A DNA stretch of 64,000 nt from Aromatoleum buckelii (GTDB taxonomy: Bacteria; Pseudomonadota; Gammaproteobacteria; Burkholderiales; Rhodocyclaceae). The notes beneath the pieces are model-generated. The model searched no databases, was not told where the DNA came from, and worked only from the letters and a program-made list of their open reading frames with translations. How positions within the stretch are numbered: position 1 is the first letter of the stretch; every line of letters starts with the position of its first letter. Location of the stretch: assembly GCF_012910785.2 (NCBI RefSeq), contig NZ_WTVH02000010.1, positions 806,001 to 870,000 on the forward strand, read 5' to 3'. Shown here in pieces: positions 1-9,038 of this stretch. The position numbers were made by a program, and so were the translations under genes.

Positions 1-833
1 AGTTTCTCAGCGACGTCACCCAGATCTACCTGAACGAGATCGGGGCGAATCCGCTGCTTACGGCAGCCGAAGAGGCCGCGCTTGCGCGAAGAGTGCGGAC
101 TGGCGATTTTTCCGCTCGCCAGATCATGATCGAGCGCAATCTGCGCCTGGTCGTCAACATCGCGAAGCATTACCTCAATCGCGGCATCCCGCTGCTCGAT
201 CTGGTCGAAGAGGGAAATCTCGGCCTGATGCATGCGCTCGAGAAATTCGACCCCGAGCGCGGCTTCCGCTTCTCGACCTACGCAACCTGGTGGATTCGTC
301 AGAACATCGAGCGGGCGATCATGAACCAGTCGCGCACGATCCGCCTGCCGGTGCACGTGGTCAAGGAGCTGAATCAGGTGCTGCGCGCGCAGCGCACCCT
401 CGAAGCGTCGGGCAACGGCGAGTTCACGCTCGAGCAGGTCGCCCATCGTCTCGACAAGTCGGTCGAGGAGGTGCGCGCGATCCTCGCCTTGAGCGAACAC
501 ACCGCGTCGCTCGACGCGCCGCTCGAGATCGACCCGACTCTTTCGATCGGCGAATCGCTCGCTGACGATCAGGCCGAGCCTCCCGATACCCACATCCAGG
601 ATGCGGAGGTCGAGAGGCTGATCCAGGAATGGATCGGGATGTTGAACGAAAAGCAGCGCCTCGTGATCCGGCATCGATACGGGCTCGACGAATGCGAAGT
701 GATGACGCTTGAGGAGCTCGCGTCGCGGCTGTGCCTGACGCGTGAGCGGGTGCGCCAGATCCAGCTCGAGGCGCTGGGCCAGTTGCGAAGGACCGTCAAA
801 CGGCGCGGCATTTCGCGCGACGAACTGCTGTAA
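1..833 (+). CDS. rpoS: RNA polymerase sigma factor RpoS, 5' end cut by the window
   Basis: Stationary-phase/general stress sigma-70-family factor. The reading frame is open from base 3, so the N-terminus lies outside the window; about 276 residues are visible. Visible parts are the end of region 1.2 ([10 protein letters not shown]), region 2 with [16 protein letters not shown] and the -10-binding stretch [15 protein letters not shown], region 3, and a region 4 helix-turn-helix ending [14 protein letters not shown]. The NRG and [17 protein letters not shown] wording fits RpoS rather than RpoD or RpoH, and there is no long region 1.1-type insert. It is convergent with mltB, with only 21 bases between the stops. 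In betaproteobacteria rpoS usually follows nlpD, which would lie just upstream of this window. Confidence 0.93.
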   Translation, partial: FLSDVTQIYLNEIGANPLLTAAEEAALARRVRTGDFSARQIMIERNLRLVVNIAKHYLNRGIPLLDLVEEGNLGLMHALEKFDPERGFRFSTYATWWIRQNIERAIMNQSRTIRLPVHVVKELNQVLRAQRTLEASGNGEFTLEQVAHRLDKSVEEVRAILALSEHTASLDAPLEIDPTLSIGESLADDQAEPPDTHIQDAEVERLIQEWIGMLNEKQRLVIRHRYGLDECEVMTLEELASRLCLTRERVRQIQLEALGQLRRTVKRRGISRDELL

Positions 834-854
834 GCCCGTCCCGCTCGCGTTCGT

Positions 855-1868
855 TCACTCGACGCTTGCGGTTTCAGTCTTTTGCTGTTCACGCAAGGCC
901 TGCGACAGTTCAAACACGGCCATCGCATAGAAGCTGCTCTTGTTGTAGCGCGTGATCGTGTAGAAGTTCTGGTATCCGAGCCAGTATTCGGTTCCGGCAT
1001 CAGGCGTCGCAAGGTCGACGAGGGTTGCAGGAGTCGCGCGTAACGTGCCATCGAGGCTCGTCACGCCGGCCTGTGCCAGTTGTTCCGGTGTGAGCGCGGG
1101 TTTGATGCCTGCGTCGACCAGCGCCTGCAAGTCGGCTTCGGGCGTGACGCGTGCCGGCTCCGCTACGACCTCACCCCGCACCCAGCCATGTTCGGCGAGG
1201 TAGCGCGCGACACTGCCGATCGCATCGGTCGGTTCCAGATCGAAATCGATGCCGCCGCTGTGGTCGAAATCAACGCCGTAGCTGCGGATGCTGCTGGGCA
1301 GGAACTGCGGGTAGCCGATCGCTCCCGCATACGAGCCGTAGTAGCTGAAAAGGTCGCGTCGCTGCTCGCGTGCCAGTAGGAACAGGTTTTCGAGCTCGCG
1401 CAGGAACAGCCGCGCCCGTGGCGGATAGTCGAACGCCAGCGTCGTCAGCGCCGACAGCGTCTCGAAATTTCCCGTATTGCGGCCATAGTAGGTTTCCACG
1501 CCAATGATCGCGACGACGATTTCCGGGGGCACCCCGTAGCGTTCGTGCGCAGCCTGCAAGGTCGCCGCATGCTCCTGCCAGAACGCAACTCCGCCAACGA
1601 TGCGTGCCGAGTCGAGAAAGCGGGCGCGGTAGCGCTGCCATGAGCGGACGCCGGGCGAGCCGGAAGGACTGATGAGGCGGATGACGTCGGGCTCATGGCG
1701 GGCACGGTCGAGCGCGACGAGCACTTCCCCGCCGTCGAAGCCGTGTTTTTCCTCCATTGTGCGCACGAACGTCCTGACCTCTTCGCGCTGGACATAGGAC
1801 GCATCGGCGAGCGCTGTACCCGAGAGGAGGGCGAGCGCAAGGAGTGGGGTGATAACGCGTTGTTTCAT
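855..1868 (-). CDS. mltB: Membrane-bound lytic murein transglycosylase B
   Basis: Cleaves the MurNAc-GlcNAc bond of peptidoglycan with formation of 1,6-anhydro-MurNAc; acts in the periplasm. The start at 1868 gives 337 residues with a clear signal peptide (MKQRVITPLLALALLSGTALA); the open frame extends much further upstream but that part has no protein-like composition. The catalytic Glu is E125 in GVETYYGRNTG, followed by the family motifs FLPSSIRSYGVDFD and TEYWLGYQNFYTITRYN. No lipobox cysteine is seen, so the protein may be soluble or held by an uncleaved signal, unlike E. coli MltB. Transcribed towards rpoS. Identification is firm; attachment mode is inference. Confidence 0.92.
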   Translation of the reverse strand: MKQRVITPLLALALLSGTALADASYVQREEVRTFVRTMEEKHGFDGGEVLVALDRARHEPDVIRLISPSGSPGVRSWQRYRARFLDSARIVGGVAFWQEHAATLQAAHERYGVPPEIVVAIIGVETYYGRNTGNFETLSALTTLAFDYPPRARLFLRELENLFLLAREQRRDLFSYYGSYAGAIGYPQFLPSSIRSYGVDFDHSGGIDFDLEPTDAIGSVARYLAEHGWVRGEVVAEPARVTPEADLQALVDAGIKPALTPEQLAQAGVTSLDGTLRATPATLVDLATPDAGTEYWLGYQNFYTITRYNKSSFYAMAVFELSQALREQQKTETASVE

Positions 1869-2214
1869 TTGTGTCTCGGTGTCTCGGTGCTGGGTGGTCG
1901 CCGGGAACCCGTGGTCACCCTGTTCCGGCCAAAAAAAACCAGGGGGTCGGCAATATGCAGTGCGCTGATGCAGGGCGGGGCAGCTTGACTTGCCGGCGTA
2001 AAATCGTGGGGCCGTCCGAGGACGGGAAGGGCCGGGATTGCTTCGCCAGGCAGGGGCGGCATGGTCGTGAGGCATGGGGCTGCGCACTGTGAAATTGACC
2101 GGGAAGCGGTGATAATAGACGACAAAGATCATCAGGCTGCGCCCGACGCAGGCGACGAAACGGTTCGAAAGCCAGGCCGCGGTGATATCGCCTGCAACGA
2201 GTGAGGGGAGGGAT
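1869..2214. other. Intergenic region between divergent mltB and the deacetylase-family gene
   Basis: 346 bases that should hold promoters for both divergent genes. I see an A-tract at about 1931-1938 and an AT-richer patch around 2100-2130, but no convincing -35/-10 pair or operator. No small gene with a good ribosome-binding site was found. Confidence 0.5.
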
Positions 2215-3141
2215 ATGACGACGACAGCGTTCATTACGCACCGGGAATGCTGGCTGCACGATATGGGGACGTTCCATCCGGAATGCTCCGACCGGCTTGC
2301 GGCGATCAATGATCGCCTGATCGCAGCCGGCCTCGACCTTTATCTTTCATTTTACGACGCGCCCCAGGCGACACCCGAGCAGATCACTCGCGCACACCCT
2401 GCCGCGTACCTCGAAGAGCTGATGAACAGCGTGCCCGAGCATGGCATCCGTCACCTCGATCCCGATACCGCAATGAATCCGGAGACCATGAAGGCCGCGT
2501 TGCGTTCGGCCGGTGCGGGCGTGCTGGCGACGGATCTGGTGCTGAAGGGCGAGATCGAGAACGCGTTCTGCGCGGTGCGCCCGCCGGGTCACCATGCGGA
2601 ACGGGGCCGGGCGATGGGATTCTGCTTCCTCAACAATGTCGCGATCGCGGCGCGCCACGCTCTCGAAGCGCACGGACTGGAGCGCGTGGCAATCGTCGAT
2701 TTCGACGTTCACCACGGTAACGGCACCGAGGACATCTTCCGTGACGATCCCCGCGTGATGATGGCGAGCATTTTCCAACATCCGTTCTATCCGTACAGCG
2801 GCGCGGACTGCACAGCGACACACATGGTCAACGTGCCGGTCCCGGCCGGTACGCGCGGAGACACTTTCCGCCAGATCGTCAGCGACCTGTGGATCCCCGC
2901 GCTGAGAAACCACAACCCGCAGATGATCTTCATCTCCGCAGGTTTCGACGGGCACTACGAAGACGACATGGGATCGCTCGGTCTGGTCGAGTCCGACTAT
3001 GTCTGGGCGACGCAGCAGATCAAGGCGCTTGCGGCGGACTGCGGACACAAGAACATCGTTTCCGTCCTTGAAGGGGGATACGCGCTGTCTTCGCTCGCCC
3101 GTTCGGTGGTTGCGCATATCAAGGCGCTGGCCGATCTCTGA
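2215..3141 (+). CDS. Histone deacetylase family protein (acetylpolyamine amidohydrolase-like)
   Basis: Zinc-dependent deacetylase of the arginase/deacetylase fold, 308 residues. The start at 2215 follows a strong purine-rich site (2201-2212); the in-frame ATG at 2182 has none. Family motifs are in order: RPPGHHAE with the two catalytic histidines at 126-127, the zinc ligands D164 and H166 in VDFDVHHGNGTEDIF, the third zinc ligand in SAGFDGHYEDDMG, and the late LEGGY motif. Bacterial relatives act on acetylated polyamines or on acetylated proteins such as acetyl-CoA synthetase; the substrate cannot be told here. Single gene between mltB and dapA. Confidence 0.88.
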   Translation: MTTTAFITHRECWLHDMGTFHPECSDRLAAINDRLIAAGLDLYLSFYDAPQATPEQITRAHPAAYLEELMNSVPEHGIRHLDPDTAMNPETMKAALRSAGAGVLATDLVLKGEIENAFCAVRPPGHHAERGRAMGFCFLNNVAIAARHALEAHGLERVAIVDFDVHHGNGTEDIFRDDPRVMMASIFQHPFYPYSGADCTATHMVNVPVPAGTRGDTFRQIVSDLWIPALRNHNPQMIFISAGFDGHYEDDMGSLGLVESDYVWATQQIKALAADCGHKNIVSVLEGGYALSSLARSVVAHIKALADL

Positions 3142-3234
3142 TGGAGGGCACGCGCCGCGATCGACGCCTGCGCCAGGGTGGTCGTCTGCCGTTGATCGGG
3201 TAGAATCAGCGTTTTTAATCTTTCGGCCACTTCC

Positions 3235-4113
3235 ATGATTACCGGATCGATTGTCGCCATCGTCACGCCGATGCATGAGGATGGCGGCTTGGATTACCCC
3301 CGTCTGCGCAGTTTGATCGACTTCCACGTAGCCGAAGGCACCGACGGGATCGTGGTCGTCGGCACCACCGGCGAATCGCCTACGGTGAACGTCGAAGAGC
3401 ATTGCGAACTCATCCGCACGACTGTCGAGCATGCTGCCGGACGCATCCCGGTGATCGCCGGCGCCGGCGCCAACTCGACAGCCGAAGCGATCGAACTGGC
3501 CCGGTTTGCACAGGAGGCGGGGGCAGTCACGCAGCTTTCAGTCGTTCCGTATTACAACCGCCCGACCCAGGAAGGCCTTTACCGGCACTTCCGTTCGATC
3601 GCCGAAGCTGTCGAACTGCCGCTGATCCTTTATAACGTGCCCGGGCGCACCGTCGCCGATCTGTCGAACGACACGACGCTGCGCCTGGCCGAGATACCGA
3701 ACATCATCGGCATCAAGGACGCGACGGGCAGCATCGACCGCGCCTGCGACCTGATCGAGCGCGCGCCGAAGGACTTCGCCCTCTACACCGGCGACGACAT
3801 GACGGCAGCGGCTTTCATCCTTCTCGGCGGTCACGGCACGATTTCGGTCACCGCCAACGTCGCGCCGCGGGCAATGCACGAGATGTGCGCCGCGGCCCTC
3901 GCGGGAGATGCGCTGAGGGTGCGCGAGATCAACGCGCGCCTCGTCGGTCTGCATCGCGATCTCTTCTGCGAAGCCAATCCGATTCCGGTCAAGTGGGCCG
4001 TGGCCCGCATGGGCCTGATGGAGTCCGGCCTGCGCCTTCCGCTGACCCCGCTGTCGTCAGGCTCGCAGGAGCGCGTGCTGCTCGCGATGCGTCGTGCCGG
4101 CGTGAACGTTTGA
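3235..4113 (+). CDS. dapA: 4-hydroxy-tetrahydrodipicolinate synthase
   Basis: Condenses pyruvate with aspartate semialdehyde in the first committed step of lysine and diaminopimelate synthesis. The 292-residue length is standard for the family. Key residues are at canonical positions: T44-T45 in GTTGESPT, Y133 and R138 in LYNVPGRT, and the Schiff-base lysine K161 in IGIKDATG. It is followed 23 bases later by bamC, the usual dapA-bamC (nlpB) arrangement of proteobacteria, so the two are probably co-transcribed. Confidence 0.96.
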   Translation: MITGSIVAIVTPMHEDGGLDYPRLRSLIDFHVAEGTDGIVVVGTTGESPTVNVEEHCELIRTTVEHAAGRIPVIAGAGANSTAEAIELARFAQEAGAVTQLSVVPYYNRPTQEGLYRHFRSIAEAVELPLILYNVPGRTVADLSNDTTLRLAEIPNIIGIKDATGSIDRACDLIERAPKDFALYTGDDMTAAAFILLGGHGTISVTANVAPRAMHEMCAAALAGDALRVREINARLVGLHRDLFCEANPIPVKWAVARMGLMESGLRLPLTPLSSGSQERVLLAMRRAGVNV

Positions 4114-4136
4114 ATCTTCAGGACTTTCGGAAACTC

Positions 4137-5273
4137 ATGAATCGTAGCGTCCGCACTTCGGCTTCACTTCTCGCCCTTTCACTCGCCCTGGCCGGATGCT
4201 CCGGCTCACTGGTCGAATCGAAGAAGATCGACTATAAAAGTGCGCGCCAGCTGCCGCCGCTCGAGATCCCTCCCGACCTCACCGCTCCGACGCGCGACGA
4301 CCGGTATGCGGTGCCCGACGTCTCGCCGCGCGGCGTCGCGACCTACTCGGCCTATACCAATGACCGGGCTGCGCAGCCGCAGGCGACAGCAACCGAAGAC
4401 GTTCTGCCTGCAGTGCAAAGCATGCGCGTCGAACGTGCCGGCACGCAGCGCTGGCTGGTCGTTCCGGGGAATCCGGACGTGCTGTGGCCGCAGGTCAAGG
4501 ATTTCTGGCTCGAACTGGGCTTCATCGTGAACATAGAGCGCCCGCAAGTCGGGGTGATGGAAACCGATTGGGCCGAGGACAGAGCGAAAATTCCGCAGGA
4601 TTTCCTGCGTTCCGCGATCGGCGGCGTGCTCGACGGTTTGTTCTCGACGCCGGAGCGGGACAAATTCCGCACGCGACTCGAGCCGGGCAAGGAGCCGAAC
4701 ACGGTCGAGATCTATATCAGCCATCGCGGAATGGTGGAGATCTATCCCACCGAAGCGAAAGACACGACGATCTGGCAGCCCCGGGCAGCCGATCCGGACC
4801 TCGAGGCCGAGATGCTGCGCCGCCTGATGGTGCGGCTCGGCGCGAAGGAAGAGCGCGCGCAGGCAATCCTTGCCGCGGCCCCCGAGGCCGAGCGCGCAAC
4901 GCTGCAGAGTGCCGGCGGGAAGGCGAGCCTGTCGATGCAGGAGTCTTTCGATCGCGCGTGGCGGCGGGTCGGCCTCGCGTTGGACCGGATCGGTTTTACT
5001 GTCGAGGATCGCGACCGTTCGAAGGGACTGTATTTCGTGCGCTACGTCGACCCGGAGGTCGATGTCGAGTCGAAGAAATCCGAGGGCTTCCTGTCGAAGC
5101 TGGCGTTCTGGCGCGGCAAGGACGAAGTTGCGGCGAGCGGCAGCGAATATCGCCTGCGGGTGCAGGGTGAAGAGGATGCCTCGGTGATCACCGTGATGAC
5201 GCGCGAAGGCGGGGAAGATTCGTCGGCTACGGCGCGCAAGATTCTCACGCTGTTGCAAGAGCAACTGCGCTGA
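4137..5273 (+). CDS. bamC: Outer membrane protein assembly factor BamC, lipoprotein
   Basis: Accessory lipoprotein of the BAM complex that inserts beta-barrel proteins into the outer membrane. The chosen ATG at 4137 gives 378 residues with a lipoprotein signal ending in the lipobox LALAGC (Cys22); a much longer upstream frame that overlaps dapA is rejected. An unstructured proline-rich stretch (about residues 35-100) is followed by two helix-grip-like domains, as in the family, the second beginning near LSMQESFDRAWRRVGLALDRIG. Downstream of dapA, and closed by a bidirectional terminator. Confidence 0.92.
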   Translation: MNRSVRTSASLLALSLALAGCSGSLVESKKIDYKSARQLPPLEIPPDLTAPTRDDRYAVPDVSPRGVATYSAYTNDRAAQPQATATEDVLPAVQSMRVERAGTQRWLVVPGNPDVLWPQVKDFWLELGFIVNIERPQVGVMETDWAEDRAKIPQDFLRSAIGGVLDGLFSTPERDKFRTRLEPGKEPNTVEIYISHRGMVEIYPTEAKDTTIWQPRAADPDLEAEMLRRLMVRLGAKEERAQAILAAAPEAERATLQSAGGKASLSMQESFDRAWRRVGLALDRIGFTVEDRDRSKGLYFVRYVDPEVDVESKKSEGFLSKLAFWRGKDEVAASGSEYRLRVQGEEDASVITVMTREGGEDSSATARKILTLLQEQLR

Positions 5274-5331
5274 GGTGTGACGCCCCCCTGGCGGGACCCG
5301 GAGCGACGCGAAGATCGTTTCTGGACTCGTG

Positions 5332-5357
5332 AAAAAGCCGGCTCGCACCGGCTTTTT
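5332..5357. terminator. Bidirectional intrinsic terminator between bamC and the Ala-rich lipoprotein gene
   Basis: Perfect 10-bp stem 5332-5341 and 5348-5357 (AAAAAGCCGG / CCGGCTTTTT) with a 6-base loop. The A-run and T-run at either side let it work for bamC on the plus strand and for the lipoprotein gene on the minus strand. Confidence 0.9.
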
Positions 5358-5374
5358 CGTTGCGGAACCGGCAG

Positions 5375-5647
5375 TTACTTCTGAACGGCTTCCTTCGTTG
5401 CTTCGACTGCGGCCTCGGCACCTTCCTTGGCTGCTGCAACAGCTTGCTCGGCGCCTTCCTTCGCTGCTTCGACCGCGTTGGCCGCGCCTTCCTTGGCGCT
5501 TTCCACGGCTTCCTTAGCGGCTTCCTCGACGGCGGCTGCGGGGGCTGCTTCCTGCGCGGGAGGCGGAGGAGCGGCGGGCTCTTCCTTCTCGCCGCATGCG
5601 GACAGGGCGAAAGTGAGGAGGGCAGCGACGAGGAGCGATTGTTTCAT
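5375..5647 (-). CDS. Small alanine-rich lipoprotein with helical repeats
   Basis: A 90-residue predicted lipoprotein. The start at 5647 gives a lipoprotein signal peptide ending LSAC (Cys19). After a Glu/Pro linker (EEPAAPPPPAQEA) the rest is a low-complexity amphipathic helix built of roughly 11-residue units of the type AAKEGAExAV, repeated four to five times up to the C-terminus KEAVQK. The 11-residue period recalls apolipoprotein/LEA-type helices. No enzymatic motif is present. I do not recognise a named family. It ends at the bidirectional terminator shared with bamC. The repetitive codons make this stretch prone to repeat-length change between strains. Confidence 0.7.
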   Translation of the reverse strand: MKQSLLVAALLTFALSACGEKEEPAAPPPPAQEAAPAAAVEEAAKEAVESAKEGAANAVEAAKEGAEQAVAAAKEGAEAAVEATKEAVQK

Positions 5648-5981
5648 GTCTGGTTTCCTTATTAGATAGAGGTGATGACAGCAGTTGATCCGCCCTGGCT
5701 GCCGATCGTCAAAACGATTATGCAAGCGGTAGACCAATGGAAATTCTAGCATGTCAATGTCGCAATCATTCGTTATGTGTTGCAGTGCCGCACCGGGATA
5801 AACGGCACGACTCCGCACGACACAAGGGCTGTAGCCTTTCCCGCCGGCGTGTTTCCAGTTGTATGGGCGGCCGAGCAAGCCGATCGGACATTTACTGCGG
5901 TGAAGTTTTCCTGCCTGCGGTGTACCGCTGGGAAAAGTGCTGCGGAGAGACGTAAAATTACCGACTTTTGGCGGATCTTCA
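5648..5981. other. Intergenic region between divergent lipoprotein gene and rlmD
   Basis: 334 bases, clearly less GC-rich than the flanking genes and containing the promoters of the two divergent genes. No RNA gene, repeat or convincing small gene was recognised. Confidence 0.5.
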
Positions 5982-7283
5982 ATGCCTGTCGCAGTCATCG
6001 AGTCGCTGGATCACGAAGGTCGCGGGGTCGCGCACGTTGACGGCAAGGTCGTCTTCGTCGAAGGGGCACTTGCGGGCGAGCGGGTCGAATATACGGTCTA
6101 TCGTCAGCGCCCGAGTTACGACCTCGCCGAGGTGACACGCATCATCAAGGCCAGCGCCCAGCGCGTTCGACCTCGGTGCGAGCATTTCGGCGTGTGCGGC
6201 GGATGCTCGATGCAGCATCTCGACTCGGTCGCGCAGGCGGCCGCCAAGCAACGCGTGCTCGAGGACGCGTTGTGGCACGTCGGAAAGGTAAGGCCCGGCA
6301 TCATCTATGCAGCCATCCACGGCCCGTCCTGGGGGTATCGCTATCGTGCGCGGATCGGCGTGAGGGTGGTGCCGAAAAAAGGCGGAGTGCTGATCGGTTT
6401 CCACGAACGGCGCAGCAGCTACATCGCCGACATGCGTAGCTGCCCGGTCCTGCCTCCTCACGTCTCGGGGATGTTGCCGGCGCTGCACGAGCTCGTCGGC
6501 GGACTCTCGATCGCCGACCGGCTGCCGCAGATCGAAATCGCGATCGGCGACACGGCGACCGTGCTGGTGTTCCGTAACCTGTTGCCGTTGACTCCTGCCG
6601 ACGAGGCACGGCTGGCGGCCTTTGCCGACGAGCACGGCGTGCAGGTGTGGCTGCAGCCGGGGGCGCCGGCGACGGCGCATCCGCTTCACCCGAAAGGTGC
6701 AACGCCGCTCGCCTATACCCTGCCCGAGTTCGACGTTGCAATGGCGTTTCAGCCGACCGACTTCACCCAGGTGAATATCGACATCAACCGCCTGCTGATC
6801 CGCCGTTCGTTGCAGTTGCTCGATCCCCGGCCCGGCGAGCGTATCGCCGACCTGTTTTGCGGACTGGGAAATTTCAGTCTGCCGATCGCTCGCTGCGGAG
6901 CCACCGTGATAGGCGTCGAGGGCAGCGAATCCCTCGTCAGGCGTGGGGCCAAGAACGCGCGACGCAACGGCCTGCACGGCCGCAACGAATTCCACGCCGC
7001 AAACCTGTTCGAAGCGACCGAAGATAGCCTCGCTGCGCTCGGCAGGCTCGACAAGCTGCTGATCGATCCACCGCGGGAGGGAGCGATCGCGGTCGTCAAG
7101 GCACTTAGCGTGCTGCAATCGCCCGCACGCATCGTGTACGTATCCTGCAACCCGGCGACGCTTGCGCGCGATGCGGCCGTGCTGGTGCATGAGAAAGGCT
7201 ACGTGCTGCGAGGTGCCGGCATCGCCAACATGTTCCCGCAAACCTCGCATGTGGAGTCGATCGCCCTTTTCGAGCGGAATTGA
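5982..7283 (+). CDS. rlmD: 23S rRNA (uracil(1939)-C(5))-methyltransferase RlmD
   Basis: SAM-dependent methyltransferase that makes m5U1939 in 23S rRNA. 433 residues from the ATG at 5982. Domains in order: N-terminal TRAM domain (about 1-55), an iron-sulfur cluster site with C66, C72 and C75 in RCEHFGVCGGC and a fourth Cys at 154 (MRSCPVL), a central domain, then a Rossmann methyltransferase domain with DLFCGLGNFSLPIAR and the nucleophile Cys in YVSCNPATLARD. The C-terminal HVESIALFER is the usual end of the family. The iron-sulfur cysteines separate RlmD from TrmA and from RlmC-type paralogues of different spacing. Confidence 0.93.
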   Translation: MPVAVIESLDHEGRGVAHVDGKVVFVEGALAGERVEYTVYRQRPSYDLAEVTRIIKASAQRVRPRCEHFGVCGGCSMQHLDSVAQAAAKQRVLEDALWHVGKVRPGIIYAAIHGPSWGYRYRARIGVRVVPKKGGVLIGFHERRSSYIADMRSCPVLPPHVSGMLPALHELVGGLSIADRLPQIEIAIGDTATVLVFRNLLPLTPADEARLAAFADEHGVQVWLQPGAPATAHPLHPKGATPLAYTLPEFDVAMAFQPTDFTQVNIDINRLLIRRSLQLLDPRPGERIADLFCGLGNFSLPIARCGATVIGVEGSESLVRRGAKNARRNGLHGRNEFHAANLFEATEDSLAALGRLDKLLIDPPREGAIAVVKALSVLQSPARIVYVSCNPATLARDAAVLVHEKGYVLRGAGIANMFPQTSHVESIALFERN

Positions 7284-7422
7284 GGCGGAGGACTCCCCTG
7301 GGGCACAATCGCCCGCGCTGCGGCCGGCAACTTTCGTGTGGCAGTGCAGGGCGCGCCCGGTGGTATACTCCGCCGCTCTCGGCACCACGGCAGCGCAACC
7401 GGAAACCTGCCTGAACCGCCCG

Positions 7423-7510
7423 GGAAGCGTGGCAGAGTGGTCGATTGCACCGGTCTTGAAAACCGGCAACGGGCAACCGTTCGTGAGTTCGAATCTCACC
7501 GCTTCCGCCA
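7423..7510 (+). tRNA. tRNA-Ser (anticodon UGA)
   Basis: Acceptor strand GGAAGCG (7423-7429) pairs with CGCTTCC (7500-7506); discriminator G, encoded CCA at 7508-7510. Anticodon stem CCGGT/ACCGG holds the loop CTTGAAA, so the anticodon is TGA. The long variable arm and the T-loop TTCGAATC are typical of serine tRNAs. Confidence 0.97.
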
Positions 7511-7517
7511 AAATACG

Positions 7518-7550
7518 AGAAAAAGCGGCTTTTTGGGCTGCTTTTTCCGT
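7518..7550 (+). terminator. Intrinsic terminator after tRNA-Ser(UGA)
   Basis: GAAAAAGC followed by GCTTTTTC with a short loop, ending in a T-run, immediately behind the CCA end of the tRNA. Confidence 0.65.
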
Positions 7551-7748
7551 TCACCCCGCACCCCACGCAGCAAAGCCGAAACGAGATTGAGGGCAAGTCG
7601 CCCAGCCTTAGTGGGTCATGCCGTCGTGATTAGCTGAGTCACGACTGCGGCATCGCGCCGACCGGCTGACACTCCCGCGCCACCCCTGTTCGGTGGCGGA
7701 ATCAGATTTTCCCTGAACGCTTGCATTCCCGATTGACCGCGAGTAGAG

Positions 7749-7766
7749 TGAGTGTTCATTCAGTCG
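7749..7766. promoter_or_regulatory. TetR-type operator, site A (reductase operon)
   Basis: TGAGTGT-TCAT-TCAGTCG, one of four copies in the island of the pattern TGAnTGA-N4-TCAnTCA. It is the least perfect of the four in its outer bases. It abuts the FNR box, so a repressor bound here could interfere with FNR-type activation. The likely ligand-binding regulator is the TetR protein encoded at 23522-24262; that link is inference. Confidence 0.6.
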
Positions 7767-7767
7767 T

Positions 7768-7781
7768 TTGATTGACATCAA
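7768..7781. promoter_or_regulatory. FNR/CRP-family binding site, perfect FNR consensus
   Basis: TTGAT-TGAC-ATCAA matches the FNR consensus TTGAT-N4-ATCAA exactly, inside a longer inverted repeat GTTTGAT/ATCAAAC (7766-7783). It lies about 100 bases before the reductase start codon and about 30 bases before an AT-rich -10-like element. Anaerobic benzoyl-CoA genes in Azoarcus are known to be activated by an FNR-like protein (AcpR). Confidence 0.75.
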
Positions 7782-7879
7782 ACAAGTGAAGACCCGGGCA
7801 GAGGGGTTTATATCGCTCGATAGGTTTCTGAGATGGCCGGATCCGCCGCGCAGCGGAACATTCTTAAGGAGGCAGGTTC

Positions 7880-9019
7880 ATGAACGACGGATTGTTTGAC
7901 CAGTTCAAGGAGTGGTACGAGAAGCGTCACGACTACGCGCGGGCTTGGAAGGCGCGCACGGGGGGGCAGGTGGTGGCGACGATGTGTACCTATTCGCCCG
8001 AGGAATTGCTGATCGCTGCCGGCATGCTGCCGGTGCGCGTGCTCGGCGCCCATGAGCCGCAGAACGTGACCGAGCCGCACATCTTCGGCATGTTCTGCCC
8101 GTTCTGTCGCGATTCGCTCGCCCAAGGCCTGCTCGGCCGCTACGACTACGCCGAAGGCGTGACGCTGACGCAGTCGTGCATCCAGTACCGCCAGACCTAC
8201 AGTTCGTGGCGCCAGAATGTCCCGACGGTGAAGTGGGACTACTACGTCGCGATGCCGAACGACGTGCAGTCGCCACATTCGCGCAAGGCGCATATCGCCG
8301 AAGTGCAGCGTTTCCGCGTGTTCCTGCAGACGCTGACCGGCAAGGAAATCACCGACGACATGCTGCGCGAGTCGCTGGCCGTCGTCGACGAGAACCGTCG
8401 CCTGCTGCGCGAGCTCTTCGACTACCGCAAGGAAACGAACCCGCAGGTGACCGGCGTCGAAGCGCTGTATGCGTCGATCACTGCCCAGTTCATCGACAAG
8501 CGCGAGCACAACGAGCAGCTGAAGAAAGTGCTGGCGGCACTGCCGAAGCGCAATCTCGATCGTCCGCAGGGCGCGCGCTTCATGACGATCGGCTCAGAAA
8601 ACGACGACGTCGCGTTCATGGCGATGGTCGAGTCGGTCGGTGCGACGATCGTCATCGACGACCAGTGCTCGGGCACTCGTTACTTCTGGAACGCCTCGAA
8701 GCCCGGCGACGACGTCATCCGCGCGATCGCCGAGCGCTACTGCGACCGCCCGGCGTGTCCGACGAAGGATTACCCGGTCCACACGCGCTACGACCACGTG
8801 CTGAACCTGGCGAAGGAATACAACGTCCAGGCCGCGATTTTCCTGCAGCAGAAGTTCTGCGACCCCCACGAGGGCGACTACCCGGACCTGAAGCGTCACC
8901 TCGAAGCCAACGGCATCCCGACGCTGTTCCTCGAATTCGACATCACGAACCCGATCGGCCCGTTCCGCATCCGCATCGAAGCGATGCTCGAGACGCTGAG
9001 CGAAGAAGAGCTGTTCTGA
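7880..9019 (+). CDS. Class I benzoyl-CoA reductase-type subunit C (BcrC/BzdN-like)
   Basis: Member of the 2-hydroxyacyl-CoA dehydratase/benzoyl-CoA reductase family, 379 residues, close to the usual C subunit length. With subunit B it should form the substrate-binding, iron-sulfur-bearing half of an ATP-dependent dearomatising reductase. Cysteines that may bind the cluster are C36 ([10 protein letters not shown]), C73 and C76 (MFCPFCRDS) and C100; a late [14 protein letters not shown] stretch is typical of the family. It is followed 19 bases later by the B subunit gene. The wording looks closer to the Azoarcus (bzd) type than to the Thauera (bcr) type, but the true substrate (benzoyl-CoA or a substituted analogue) cannot be read from the sequence. 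No ferredoxin gene lies next to it. Confidence 0.85.
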   Translation: MNDGLFDQFKEWYEKRHDYARAWKARTGGQVVATMCTYSPEELLIAAGMLPVRVLGAHEPQNVTEPHIFGMFCPFCRDSLAQGLLGRYDYAEGVTLTQSCIQYRQTYSSWRQNVPTVKWDYYVAMPNDVQSPHSRKAHIAEVQRFRVFLQTLTGKEITDDMLRESLAVVDENRRLLRELFDYRKETNPQVTGVEALYASITAQFIDKREHNEQLKKVLAALPKRNLDRPQGARFMTIGSENDDVAFMAMVESVGATIVIDDQCSGTRYFWNASKPGDDVIRAIAERYCDRPACPTKDYPVHTRYDHVLNLAKEYNVQAAIFLQQKFCDPHEGDYPDLKRHLEANGIPTLFLEFDITNPIGPFRIRIEAMLETLSEEELF

Positions 9020-9038
9020 GCCCTCAAGGAGACCAACC

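Larger units (their letters stand above)
7551..7879 (+). other. Promoter region of the aryl-CoA reductase operon
   Basis: About 330 bases without a gene. The last 130 hold a -35-like TTGACC (7733-7738), a TetR-type palindrome (7749-7766), a perfect FNR box (7768-7781) and an AT-rich -10-like stretch near 7807-7813. A good ribosome-binding site (AAGGAGG, about 7866-7872) precedes the ATG at 7880. The first part shows nothing recognisable. Confidence 0.6.

Noticed and set aside
3885-4136. N-terminal extension of bamC into dapA
   Set aside because: The lipoprotein signal with lipobox starts at 4137; the extension is the shadow of dapA.
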